NCBI GenBank assembly: GCA_041602035.1
Contig: JBFIHA010000001.1
Location: 215,606 to 279,605, forward strand
DNA: 64,000 nt
Source of the DNA: JAOTVV01 sp041602035
GTDB taxonomy: Bacteria; Gemmatimonadota; Gemmatimonadetes; Gemmatimonadales; GWC2-71-9
Reading direction: 5' to 3'
Shown: positions 16,846 to 24,746 of the stretch, in pieces
How the letters are laid out: every line of letters starts with the position of its first letter
How positions within the stretch are numbered: position 1 is the first letter of the stretch
Translations under genes and position numbers: made by a program
Notes under the pieces: generated by a model
Seen by the model: only the letters and a program-made list of their open reading frames with translations
Database searches by the model: none
What the model was told of the DNA's origin: nothing

Positions 16846-17843
16846 GCGGAATCCTCTTGGGGTTGGAGCACGGAGTACCCGCGGTCGGGGTTGGCGGGCG
16901 GCGTCCCCTTGCCGTCGGCGGCGACCGCTGCGACCAGGGGTGTGGCCTCGGGAAGGGGCGGCTCGTGCGCACCGGGACCGGGAGTGTCGCGAACCACCAG
17001 GGCGCGCCACACCAACACCGCCTTGCGGGGTCCCGACGTGAACGCCCGCCGCGACACCGAGTCGTAGCCGGCTGCGGCGATCTCCCGACCGATGTCGGCA
17101 TAGATGCGTCGGGCAGCGCGAATGGCCAGTCGGCACCGGGGCGGGAGGAGGGTGACTCCCGCGTCGGCTCGCCGATACATGGTGTTCGCCGCGTCGAGCA
17201 ATCGCTTGACGACGGCGCCCACGCCTGGAGTGAATGAGGGAGAGCGGAGCCATGCCTCGGGGTCGAGGCCCGCATCACGCATCCAGGCGCGGGGGAGATA
17301 CAGCCTCCCAGCTCGCGCGTCCTCGCCCACGTCCCGAGCGATGTTGGTGAGCTGCATCGCCACGCCGAGGTCGCACGCGCGGGCGAGGGTGGTTGCCCCT
17401 CGCTCCCCCATGAGGCAGGAGACCGCCACACCCACTGTGCCAGCGACGCGGACGGAGTAGGCGGTCACGTCGGAGAGCGTCTCGTACCGGCGGTGGTCGA
17501 ATTCCCACGCGAACCCTTCGAGCAACGTATCGATCACGGGGCGGGGGAGGGCGGCGTACCGAATGACGGCCCCGAGTGCGCGGTCCACCGGATCGGTGGC
17601 GGTACCGGCATACATCGCGTCGACCCGATCCCTGAGATGCACGAGCGTCCAGCGACTGGCCGAACGGGCATCCACGAGGTCGTCCGCCATGCGGCAGAAC
17701 GCGTAGAATGGCGTGACCGCATCGCGCACCGAGCGGGGCAGCAGTCGGGCCGCCGCATGGAAGCTTCGAGAGCCTTCCCGCAGCATGCGGCGACACACTG
17801 CGAGGTCCGCTCGGTGCAGGCCGGGGATGTTAGGTGAGGGCAT
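16842..17843 (-). CDS. crtB: Phytoene synthase
   Basis: 333 residues from ATG 17843 (MPSPNIPGLHRADL), overlapping the end of crtI by 14 bp. The longer frame would begin deep inside crtI. The squalene/phytoene synthase motifs are both present: DDLVD at 54-58 (first Asp-rich motif) and TNIARDVGEDARAGRLYLP (second motif). The block GFAWEFDHRRYETLSDVTAYSVRVAGTVG also fits. It condenses two geranylgeranyl diphosphates into phytoene. The C-terminal tail of about 40 residues is proline-rich and probably disordered. Confidence 0.93.
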   Translation of the reverse strand: MPSPNIPGLHRADLAVCRRMLREGSRSFHAAARLLPRSVRDAVTPFYAFCRMADDLVDARSASRWTLVHLRDRVDAMYAGTATDPVDRALGAVIRYAALPRPVIDTLLEGFAWEFDHRRYETLSDVTAYSVRVAGTVGVAVSCLMGERGATTLARACDLGVAMQLTNIARDVGEDARAGRLYLPRAWMRDAGLDPEAWLRSPSFTPGVGAVVKRLLDAANTMYRRADAGVTLLPPRCRLAIRAARRIYADIGREIAAAGYDSVSRRAFTSGPRKAVLVWRALVVRDTPGPGAHEPPLPEATPLVAAVAADGKGTPPANPDRGYSVLQPQEDSA

Positions 17844-19365
17844 CGGGGCTCGGCACCACGGTGTCGAGGACGCGGGCGGACGACAGCACGCCGGGCATGC
17901 CGGCGCCGGGATGCGTGCCGGCGCCGACGAGATAGAGACGCTCGATGTCGTCACTCCGGTTGTGCGGTCGGAAGTACGCGCTCTGTGTCAGGACCGGCTC
18001 GAACGAGAACGCGGCGCCGCGAAACGCGAGGAGATCATGCCGGAACTCGTGGGGGGTCAGCACGCGCGACGTGACGATCTCCCCCTCCAACCCTGGCAGC
18101 ACGGTGGCTCCCAGGTGACGGGCGATGCGCCGGCGATATGACTCCGCGACGGCGGGCCAGTCCGTATTGCCTTCCAGATTCGGAACAGGTGACAGCACGT
18201 AGAAGGCATCACAGCCCCGCGGTGCGAGTGACGGGTCGGTCGCGGTGGGCCGATGAAGGTACAGGCTGAAGTCGTCGGCGAGGCGCTTGTGTCGAAAGAT
18301 ATCGTCGAGCAATTCACGGTACCGAGGCCCCAGCAAGATGGTGTGATGGGCGACGTCAGGGTACTGCCGGCGCGTCCCGAAGTACCACACGAAGAGACCC
18401 ATCGAAAACCGTGACCGCTCGATGCGCCGATCCGTCCAAATGCGACGTGCACGGGCGGGCACGAGGTATCGGTAGGTCCAGGCGGCGTCGGCGTTGGACA
18501 CGACCACGTCGGCTGCGACGGTCCGGCCGGACGCCAGGCGCAGACCGGTGGCCCGTCCCCCCTCGACGGTGATTTCGGTGACGTCCTCGCGGAGGTGAAG
18601 CTCACCGCCCAGTCCCTCGATCAGCGCGATCAGACCCTGAATGAGCGCGCCCGTGCCGCCCATGGGGAAGTGGACGCCCCACTTCCGTTCCAGAAAGGCG
18701 ATCAAGGAGTAGATGGACGTCGTCGAGAACGGATTCCCCCCCACTAAGAGCGGATGGAAGCTCAAGACTTGTCGCAGCTTCGGGTGCTTCACGTGCTTGG
18801 CCACCATCCCGTACACAGTGCGGTAGCTCTCGAGTCGCATCATCTGCGGAACGATGCGAAGCATGTCCCAGGGGGAGTTGAACGGCACGTGGGCAAGCTG
18901 CGCGAATCCGACGCGAAAGACGTCCTCGCTCCGGCGGACGAAGGTCTCGTAGCCGCGCACGTCGCTCGGTGCCACGCGGGCCACCTCGTCGCGCATGGCG
19001 TCGGCTGAACCGCTGTAGTCAAACGTGTCCCCGTCGTCGAACCGGATGCGGTAGAACGGTGTGACCGGGCGGAGGTCGATTGAATCCTCGAAGCGCCGTC
19101 CGGCGAGCGTCCACAGCTCCTCCAACAGGAACGGTGCGGTGATGACGGTTGGCCCGGCGTCGAACACGAACCCGTCGTGTCGGAAGACGCGCGCCCGTCC
19201 GCCGGGCGTGTCGAGCCGGTCGAAGACGCTCACCCGGTACCCGCGGGCCGCCAAGCGAACGGCGGCGGCCAACCCCCCGAACCCGGATCCGATGATTGCC
19301 GCGTGTGGGGCCCCGCGGCGCGCCCCGTGAACCCGTGTGGCTGGTTGGCGTACCCCGACCGTCAC
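17830..19365 (-). CDS. crtI: Phytoene desaturase
   Basis: 511 residues starting at GTG 19365, whose bases overlap the carH stop (GTGA). It has an FAD dinucleotide-binding motif IIGSGFGGLAAAVRLAARG (about 24-42) and the second FAD block RVFRHDGFVFDAGPTVIT. The CrtI C-terminal signature LYLVGAGTHPGAGMPGVLSSA closes the protein. Length and motifs match bacterial CrtI, which desaturates phytoene to lycopene or a related polyene at the membrane. It is the first biosynthetic gene after the regulator, with translation coupled to carH. Confidence 0.94.
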   Translation of the reverse strand: MTVGVRQPATRVHGARRGAPHAAIIGSGFGGLAAAVRLAARGYRVSVFDRLDTPGGRARVFRHDGFVFDAGPTVITAPFLLEELWTLAGRRFEDSIDLRPVTPFYRIRFDDGDTFDYSGSADAMRDEVARVAPSDVRGYETFVRRSEDVFRVGFAQLAHVPFNSPWDMLRIVPQMMRLESYRTVYGMVAKHVKHPKLRQVLSFHPLLVGGNPFSTTSIYSLIAFLERKWGVHFPMGGTGALIQGLIALIEGLGGELHLREDVTEITVEGGRATGLRLASGRTVAADVVVSNADAAWTYRYLVPARARRIWTDRRIERSRFSMGLFVWYFGTRRQYPDVAHHTILLGPRYRELLDDIFRHKRLADDFSLYLHRPTATDPSLAPRGCDAFYVLSPVPNLEGNTDWPAVAESYRRRIARHLGATVLPGLEGEIVTSRVLTPHEFRHDLLAFRGAAFSFEPVLTQSAYFRPHNRSDDIERLYLVGAGTHPGAGMPGVLSSARVLDTVVPSPDALT

Positions 19366-20327
19366 GCGGCCAGTCCTCCGATCTCCGAACGCAGCGACGT
19401 GAGCACGGTTCGTAGGCTCTGCATGTCGCGGAGCACGAGCGCGCCGATCTCGTCAAGTGTGGTGGCGTAGGCGGGAGTGGCAAGCCCTCCCGCCAGGATG
19501 CTCGCCCGAGCCGGCAGGCGCTCGCGAAGGCGCTCCAGCTCGGCCGGGAGGTCCGGGTCGTCGAGCGGATGGGTGATGCTCACCGCGACCACCTCCGCCC
19601 CCGATTCCGCTGCCGCGTTCGCAATACTATCGGCCGGAATGTCGATTCCCAGATAGGTGACGCGCCAACCGACCGAGGCAGCGGTGGCCGCAACGACGAG
19701 CGCACCGAGCTCGTGCACTTGGCGAGCCGGCGTGGCCACCACGATGCCGGGACCGGTCCCCGGCAGGTCGCGTGACAGAACGATGGCGGAGAGGACGGCG
19801 CGGATAATGGCGGTGGCGAGATGCTCGTGGGCAATTCCCAGCGCGCCTTCCTCCCACCCGGTGCCGACGGCCCGCATGATCGGCACTACCACCCGCTCCA
19901 TCAGGTCTGCCGGGCTGAGTGCGAGGGAGGCCGCGGCAAGAGCCGCATGCAACCCGGACGAGTCGAGCTGGCCGATCGCGTCGAGCGCGTGCGCGACGAA
20001 CCGTTGTGGGTCGGCACTGCGCTGCTCCCCGGGTCGGTCGGCGATCTGTCGCACCGCGGCATCGACGTCCCCAACCACGAGGCGCCGCAGGTGCTCGTCC
20101 GGGAGTGTCGCGATCTGCCCGATCGGCCGACCGGCCTCGGTGGCGCGGCGCAACATGGTCAGTCGCTCGATTTCCTGCTCGGAATACAGCCGCCGTCCCG
20201 AGGCGGTCCGCTCAGGTGTGACGGCTCCGTATCGGCGCTCCCACGCCCGTAAGAGGTCGGCCGACAAGCCGGTACGGCGCGTCGCCACCTGAATTGGATG
20301 CTTCTGATCGCGTCGGGAGCCAGGCAT
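19362..20327 (-). CDS. carH: CarH-type MerR regulator with cobalamin-binding light-sensor domain
   Basis: 321 residues. An N-terminal MerR helix-turn-helix (PIQVATRRTGLSADLLRAWERRYG, then TASGRRLYSEQEIERL) is followed by a helical B12-binding cap and a Rossmann B12 domain. The diagnostic W-x9-EH motif of adenosylcobalamin photoreceptors is present: Trp158, Glu168, His169. The lower-axial His is His205 in QVHELG, a variant of the usual D/ExHxxG. By analogy with Thermus and Myxococcus CarH, the dark adenosylcobalamin form represses the crt promoter and light releases it. The residue after the tryptophan is Glu159, where Thermus CarH has the light-state ligand His132. First gene of the carotenoid operon. 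Confidence 0.92.
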   Translation of the reverse strand: MPGSRRDQKHPIQVATRRTGLSADLLRAWERRYGAVTPERTASGRRLYSEQEIERLTMLRRATEAGRPIGQIATLPDEHLRRLVVGDVDAAVRQIADRPGEQRSADPQRFVAHALDAIGQLDSSGLHAALAAASLALSPADLMERVVVPIMRAVGTGWEEGALGIAHEHLATAIIRAVLSAIVLSRDLPGTGPGIVVATPARQVHELGALVVAATAASVGWRVTYLGIDIPADSIANAAAESGAEVVAVSITHPLDDPDLPAELERLRERLPARASILAGGLATPAYATTLDEIGALVLRDMQSLRTVLTSLRSEIGGLAA

Positions 20328-20349
20328 CGGCTAGGTACCTCGAAAACGG

Positions 20350-20392
20350 TACTGTTATGTTTATGTCCAGGACAATACTGTTACAGCATGTC
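20350..20392 (-). promoter_or_regulatory. Putative CarH operator repeats
   Basis: Read on the minus strand there are two imperfect direct repeats, GACATGCTGTAACAGTA (20392-20376) and GACATAAACATAACAGTA (20367-20350). They share GACAT and TAACAGTA, with the TAACAGTA cores 26 bp apart. The upstream copy contains the small inverted repeat CTGT-A-ACAG. A separate palindrome, TGTCC-N-GGACA (20364-20374), lies between the cores. The upstream repeat overlaps the spacer and -10 of the carH promoter and the downstream one lies just past the expected start site, a typical repressor layout. That CarH binds here is inferred from position. Confidence 0.6.
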
Positions 20393-20400
20393 TGTGTCAA
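20372..20400 (-). promoter_or_regulatory. Sigma-70-type promoter of the carH-crt operon
   Basis: On the minus strand, TTGACA (20400-20395) is a perfect -35. It is followed after exactly 17 bp by TATTGT (20377-20372) as -10. Transcription would start near 20365, giving a leader of about 38 nt before the carH ATG at 20327. This is the best promoter match in the gap between the MacB-like permease gene and carH. Confidence 0.7.
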
Positions 20401-20492
20401 CCCCCACCGCAACAGCCTGTCCTTTCCGGGGTCGGCGACGCCGACATGGCCGTCGTACGCGCACCGCCGGACCGGGGGCCGCTTCAGGGCGC

Positions 20493-21737
20493 CTATTCGT
20501 AGCGCAGGGATTCAATCGGGTCGACGGCTGCGGCTCGTCGGGCGGGCAGGATGCCCGCGGCGAGGCCGATCACCATGAGAATCGAGCCACAGATCAGGGC
20601 TATGGGCCACGAGAGGATGGGATTGGCGATGTATTGCATGGCCTGGTCCTGGGCGGGCAGGGCATTCACCGCGGCAATGATGGCAGCGGAGACGCCCAAC
20701 CCCACTAGACCGCCGGTCAGGGCGATCAGCATGGCTTCAAACACGAACTGCGCCATGATGTGTCGGCGGCGGGCCCCCACCGCCATCTTGATGCCGATCT
20801 CACGCGTCCGTTCCCGAACCACCACATACATGATGTTGGCCACACCCACGCCCGCCACGAGCAGTGTGAACGCCCCAACCAATCCGAGAAAGATCTGAAT
20901 GCCGAGGCCGATGCCGTTTACCATCTTCTGGTCCTCGATGAAGTCCCACATCGGTAGGGCGCGCTCGTCATCCGGATCGAACTTGTATCGCCGCCCGAGG
21001 ACCTCGAACATCTGCTGCTTGACGGCCGCGGACCGCGAGGCGTCGCGCGGCCGGACGAGGAGGTGACTCACGAACCGATGACCGTACACGGTTTTCAGCG
21101 TGGACGCAGGGATGACCGCTCGGTCCGCATCGGGGCCGTTGTTGCTCGAATCCTGGAATTTCGGCTGCATCACGCCAATCACGATGAACGGCAGGCCGTC
21201 GAGCATCACGGTCTGCCCGACAGGGTCGCTGGTGTGGAAGAGCCGCTGTGCGATGTCATTGCCGAGGAACAGCACCCGCCGCCGCCGATCGAGGTCGTCC
21301 TGATTGATGAACCGACCGCCCTCCTGGGGGAACGTCCGCCGCATCTCAGCGAACTCGGGGTACACGCCCTCCATGTACGTGGTGGTCTTGTTCGCTCCCC
21401 ACGCGAGGCTGGTGCCCCACCGACCGTAGGAGGGGCTGCCCATCTCGATCTCCGGAATCGAGCGACGCAGCAGATCGAGATCCTCTTCGACGAGCCGAAT
21501 GCGGCGGCCGGTGGGGAGACCCTCGAAGACCCGGCTCGTGGTGCCACCGTACACCATGTAGAGCCGCTCACCGGCGTTCAGGAGCCCGGTCGAGATGGCG
21601 TACTTCAGTCCCTCGCCGAACGAGAGGAGAATCACCACGGCGATCGTGCCCCACGTAATGGCAAACATGGTCAGGAAGGCACGGGTCTTCTGCGTCTTGA
21701 GATCGCCGATGAATTCCTGGAGCAGGATCGTAAACAT
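20493..21737 (-). CDS. MacB-like ABC transporter permease
   Basis: 414 residues from ATG 21737, two bases after the stop of the upstream permease gene; an earlier start at 21755 would overlap it. FtsX-domain layout: MFTILLQEFIGDLKTQKTRAFLTMFAITWGTIAVVILLSF at the N-terminus, a MacB-type periplasmic core domain (about 60-270), then three helices. These begin with FLGLVGAFTLLVAGVGVANIMYVVVRERTREIGIKMAVGARRRHIMAQF. It ends ARRAAAVDPIESLRYE, the family signature. There is no fused ATPase domain. It probably exports a toxic or signalling compound together with the adjacent permease and adaptor. Confidence 0.9.
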   Translation of the reverse strand: MFTILLQEFIGDLKTQKTRAFLTMFAITWGTIAVVILLSFGEGLKYAISTGLLNAGERLYMVYGGTTSRVFEGLPTGRRIRLVEEDLDLLRRSIPEIEMGSPSYGRWGTSLAWGANKTTTYMEGVYPEFAEMRRTFPQEGGRFINQDDLDRRRRVLFLGNDIAQRLFHTSDPVGQTVMLDGLPFIVIGVMQPKFQDSSNNGPDADRAVIPASTLKTVYGHRFVSHLLVRPRDASRSAAVKQQMFEVLGRRYKFDPDDERALPMWDFIEDQKMVNGIGLGIQIFLGLVGAFTLLVAGVGVANIMYVVVRERTREIGIKMAVGARRRHIMAQFVFEAMLIALTGGLVGLGVSAAIIAAVNALPAQDQAMQYIANPILSWPIALICGSILMVIGLAAGILPARRAAAVDPIESLRYE

Positions 21738-21739
21738 GG

Positions 21740-22972
21740 CTAGTACCGCAGGCACTCTACCGGGTCAAGGCTCGCGGCCTTCCTGGCCGGAAACAACCCT
21801 GCCATGAGGCCGATGGCGCCCAGCAGCGACAGGGTGATCACGGCCACGAGTGGAGAGATGGTTGGCCTCCCGACGTATTCCTGCATCGGCACGAAGCTGA
21901 GCAGCCACACGAGGCCCCACGAGCCCGCAAACCCGAGGACGGCCCCGAGGCCGACGATCAGGAACGTCTCACCGATGAACTGCAGCAGGATGTCTCTTCG
22001 GGTCGCTCCAACGGAACGCTTGACGCCGATCTCACGGGTGCGCTCGCGGACCACGATGTACATGATGTTGGCGACCCCGATCCCGCCAACCGTGAGGGTG
22101 AAGGTCCCGACGATCGCGAAGAAGATGTGGAAGGCGAGGAACATGTAGCCGAAGCGAACCTCCCACTCGGCCGTGTCCCACACGGCCAAGGCATCGTCGT
22201 CGTCCGGATCGAAGGAGTGTCGACGCCCGAGCACCTCGTAGACGCGACGCTCCACGCTCTTGGTGAGGGTGGCGTCGCGCACGCGGTACACGAAGTTACC
22301 GACGAAACGGTTGCCGAAGAGTGCCCGGTGCGTGGAGGCCGGGATGAAGACTCGGTCTTTGTCGCGCCCGTTGTACGAGGAGTTCTGTGTCTTGGGACGC
22401 ATGACGCCCACCACGGTGAAGGGCGTCTCGCCGACGAAGATCTGCTGCCCGACCGGCGTCGTGTCGGCGAACAGAAGCGTTGCGAGTTCATCGCCCAGCA
22501 CCGCCACGCGGCGGCGGTCGGCCAGGTCTTGGACATTGATGAATCGCCCGCCCATGTCGGCGATGATGTTGCGCATCTCGCCGTAGGCGGGGGTGATCCC
22601 TGTGATGTTGGGATTGGCGGTCCGGGTGCCGCGTCGCACCGGGGTGCTGCGGTTGGAGTATTCCGGACTCAGCATCACGATGTCCGGGATCTCCCGCTGC
22701 AGCAACGCACCGTCCTCCTCGCGCAGGTTGATGTACCGCCCCTCCGGAAATCCGCGGAAGCTGACGGTGGTGCGCCCCCCGAAGAGGATGACGATGCGAT
22801 CACCAAGCCCGTGGAACCGTATGCGCGTCTGCCGCTCGAGCCCGACCCCAAATGCCAACAGGACCACGACGGCAATGGTACCCCAGGCGATGCCCAGCAC
22901 GGTGAGCGCCGTGCGCAGGCGCTGCGCTCGGAGGTCGGCGGCGAACTCGCGCAGCAACGTGGTGAGCTGCAT
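21740..22972 (-). CDS. MacB-like ABC transporter permease, second copy
   Basis: 410 residues, paralogous to the downstream gene. The N-terminal helix block is LRAQRLRTALTVLGIAWGTIAVVVLLAFGVGL; the periplasmic MacB-PCD region has ADRRRVAVLGDELATLLF. The C-terminal helices carry VANIMYIVVRERTREIGVKRSVGATRRDILLQF, and the end is ARKAASLDPVECLRY. It lies 6 bp after the adaptor gene and 2 bp before the second permease, so the three genes form one transcript. The pair probably acts as a heterodimer driven by an ATPase encoded elsewhere, since none is found in this cluster. Confidence 0.9.
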   Translation of the reverse strand: MQLTTLLREFAADLRAQRLRTALTVLGIAWGTIAVVVLLAFGVGLERQTRIRFHGLGDRIVILFGGRTTVSFRGFPEGRYINLREEDGALLQREIPDIVMLSPEYSNRSTPVRRGTRTANPNITGITPAYGEMRNIIADMGGRFINVQDLADRRRVAVLGDELATLLFADTTPVGQQIFVGETPFTVVGVMRPKTQNSSYNGRDKDRVFIPASTHRALFGNRFVGNFVYRVRDATLTKSVERRVYEVLGRRHSFDPDDDDALAVWDTAEWEVRFGYMFLAFHIFFAIVGTFTLTVGGIGVANIMYIVVRERTREIGVKRSVGATRRDILLQFIGETFLIVGLGAVLGFAGSWGLVWLLSFVPMQEYVGRPTISPLVAVITLSLLGAIGLMAGLFPARKAASLDPVECLRY

Positions 22973-22978
22973 GGGAGG

Positions 22979-24076
22979 TTACGTGATCTCCCGCGGCGGC
23001 GGCTCCACGACTTGCTCGCCGTCCCGGAGGCCTTCGATGACCTCGAGATTGATGGCGTCGCTGAGGCCGCGCGTAATGACGCGGTCCTCGGTGGCGCCGT
23101 TCGGCAGCAGCACGGTGACCATGGCCGTATCGCCCGACACGCGCACCACTCGCTCCGGGATCACCAGCACGCTGTCCCGCCGAGCGATGATGACATCGGC
23201 GTTGGCCGAATAGCCCGCCCGAAGGGTAGTGCCGTACGTCTCCGTCAGCGCGATTTCGACCGGGAAGACGGTCGAATTGTCCTCAGTGCGCGCCTTGAGC
23301 GAGATCCGGCTGAGGCGGCCTTCGACGCGGGCGTCGGGGAGTGCGCCGATCTTGATCGTCACCGCCATCCCCTCGCGCAAGCGGCCCACGTCGATCTCGT
23401 CCACCGTCCCGCGGAACATCAGCTTGGTCATCTCGGCCATCGTCATCAGCACCGTTCCCTCTTGATAGGTGCTGAGCGGGACGACCGGGTCGCCTACTTC
23501 GACGGTCTTCTCCAGAATGAACCCGGCAATTGGGGAGCGGATCACCGTTTCGATGGCGTCGTCCGCCACCGTGAGCTTGCCCTCTTCGAGGAGGGTGAGG
23601 CGCTCGCGGGCCATCTGCAGCTGGATGCGTCGTTCCGCGTACCGCTGTTCGGTCTCCTGATACTCGCGATCCGACACGAGCCCCTGCTCGTTGAGCGCGC
23701 GTTGACGCTCACGGTCCCGCGCGAGGTTGTCGAGCTCCACCTGCCGGAGCTCGAGTTGTCGCCTGGCATCGGCCAATTCGAGTGGTGTGGGGTTGGGCTT
23801 GATCTCCAGCAGCGGTTCGCCGGCGCGTACGAAATCCCCCTCATCGTGCAGCAGGCGCCGGACCACGCCCGAGATCTGGGACTTCACGCTGACCTCGATC
23901 TCGGGCTCGATGCGTCCGACCGCGAGGGCCTTGTCGACAATCGTCTCTCGGCTCACCGTCACCGTCCTGACGTCGTCCCCGCGGCCGCTCCCCCGGGAAA
24001 CCCCGACGGCGACGGCCGAGGCGGCGACGGCGGTGACGCCAAGCGTCACGAGGATGAACTTGGTTCGGCGCGTCAT
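22979..24076 (-). CDS. MacA/HlyD-like periplasmic efflux adaptor
   Basis: 365 residues starting MTRRTKFILVTLGVTAVAASAVAVGVS at ATG 24076; the frame is open to 24133, but the signal-anchor fits the inner ATG. Order of domains: membrane anchor, lipoyl/barrel-sandwich half (VKSQISGVVRRLLHDEGDFVRAGEPLLEI), a long alpha-helical hairpin (about 90-155, ELADARRQLELRQVELDNLARDRERQRALNEQGLVSDREYQETEQRYA), the second lipoyl half and a beta-barrel. It links inner-membrane permeases to an outer-membrane channel. It heads a three-gene operon with the two MacB-like permeases. Confidence 0.9.
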   Translation of the reverse strand: MTRRTKFILVTLGVTAVAASAVAVGVSRGSGRGDDVRTVTVSRETIVDKALAVGRIEPEIEVSVKSQISGVVRRLLHDEGDFVRAGEPLLEIKPNPTPLELADARRQLELRQVELDNLARDRERQRALNEQGLVSDREYQETEQRYAERRIQLQMARERLTLLEEGKLTVADDAIETVIRSPIAGFILEKTVEVGDPVVPLSTYQEGTVLMTMAEMTKLMFRGTVDEIDVGRLREGMAVTIKIGALPDARVEGRLSRISLKARTEDNSTVFPVEIALTETYGTTLRAGYSANADVIIARRDSVLVIPERVVRVSGDTAMVTVLLPNGATEDRVITRGLSDAINLEVIEGLRDGEQVVEPPPREIT

Positions 24077-24210
24077 GGGCAGATCCCTCGGGCGTGCGGC
24101 GCCACCCGCGTCGTGGTCGGTGTGAGGCGGCAAGTGGGGCGTCGTTCCACTTTGTGACAGCTGACCCTACGACGCCCGGCCGGAGGGAGTTTCAGCCACC
24201 CCGATCGCTG

Positions 24211-24216
24211 TATATT
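24211..24216 (+). promoter_or_regulatory. -10 element seven bases before the acetyltransferase ATG
   Basis: TATATT at 24211-24216 is followed by 7 nt and then ATG 24224. A start site about 7 nt after a -10 would fall on or next to the ATG, predicting a leaderless mRNA. No convincing -35 is visible. The same spacing recurs before three other genes in the window. Confidence 0.5.
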
Positions 24217-24223
24217 GGCCGAG

Positions 24224-24694
24224 ATGACATCAACACCGCCACCACGAGTGACGATCCGTCCGGCTCGCCCGGAAGAACTGCCGGCGGTCGAGGACCTCTT
24301 GCGTCGCGTGCGTCTCCCGGTCGACGGAATCGCCGGACTGACGGGACTGGTGACCGTGGCGGATGCCGGCGGGCGGGTCGTGGGATCCGCCGCGTTGGAG
24401 CCGTATGATCCCGCCGGTTTGCTGCGGTCGGTGGCCGTGGAGCCCACGTATCAGGGACAGGGACTCGGGGTCGAGCTGACCGACGCCACCCTCGGATTGG
24501 CGCGCCGCCGCCGGATGCAGCGGGTGTACCTGCTTACGGAGACCGCGTCGACCTTCTTCCCACGCTTCGGATTTCGCGTGGTTGCCCGCGGAGAGGTGGA
24601 TCCCGCTGTGCGGGAATCGGCGGAGTTCACCCGGCTGTGTCCGGACACCGCCGTGGCGATGGTGCTGGATCTGACAGCCGACGCGTCCCCATGA
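24224..24694 (+). CDS. GNAT-family N-acetyltransferase (ArsN2-like)
   Basis: 156 residues from ATG 24224; a TTG nine bases earlier would lie inside the -10 box. The GNAT core is visible: a beta-rich N-terminus (TIRPARPEELPAVEDLLRRVRLPVDGI), the acetyl-CoA loop LRSVAVEPTYQGQGLGVELTD (QGQGLG pyrophosphate-binding loop, about 74-85) and YLLTETASTFFPRFGFRVV. The FFPRFGF and final TRLCPDTAVAMVLDL blocks resemble ArsN2-type arsenic-resistance acetyltransferases, but no arsenic genes are nearby, so the substrate is open. It converges on the ferredoxin gene across a terminator hairpin. Confidence 0.82.
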   Translation: MTSTPPPRVTIRPARPEELPAVEDLLRRVRLPVDGIAGLTGLVTVADAGGRVVGSAALEPYDPAGLLRSVAVEPTYQGQGLGVELTDATLGLARRRRMQRVYLLTETASTFFPRFGFRVVARGEVDPAVRESAEFTRLCPDTAVAMVLDLTADASP

Positions 24695-24698
24695 AGAA

Positions 24699-24722
24699 AG
24701 GCCCCGGCATCAGCCGGGGCCT
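24699..24722. terminator. Intrinsic terminator between acetyltransferase and ferredoxin genes
   Basis: Perfect 10-bp stem AGGCCCCGGC / GCCGGGGCCT (24699-24708 and 24713-24722) with a 4-nt loop ATCA. On the minus strand the stem is followed by the T-rich run TTCTTC, so it fits best as the rho-independent terminator of the ferredoxin gene. It may also serve the convergent acetyltransferase gene. Confidence 0.8.
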
Positions 24723-24746
24723 CCCTGCACTCGACTGGCCCGGCCG

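Noticed and set aside
22127..24157. A 676-codon plus-strand open frame
   Set aside because: Antisense of the MacA adaptor and a MacB-like permease, with His/Arg/Asp-rich composition and no family match.
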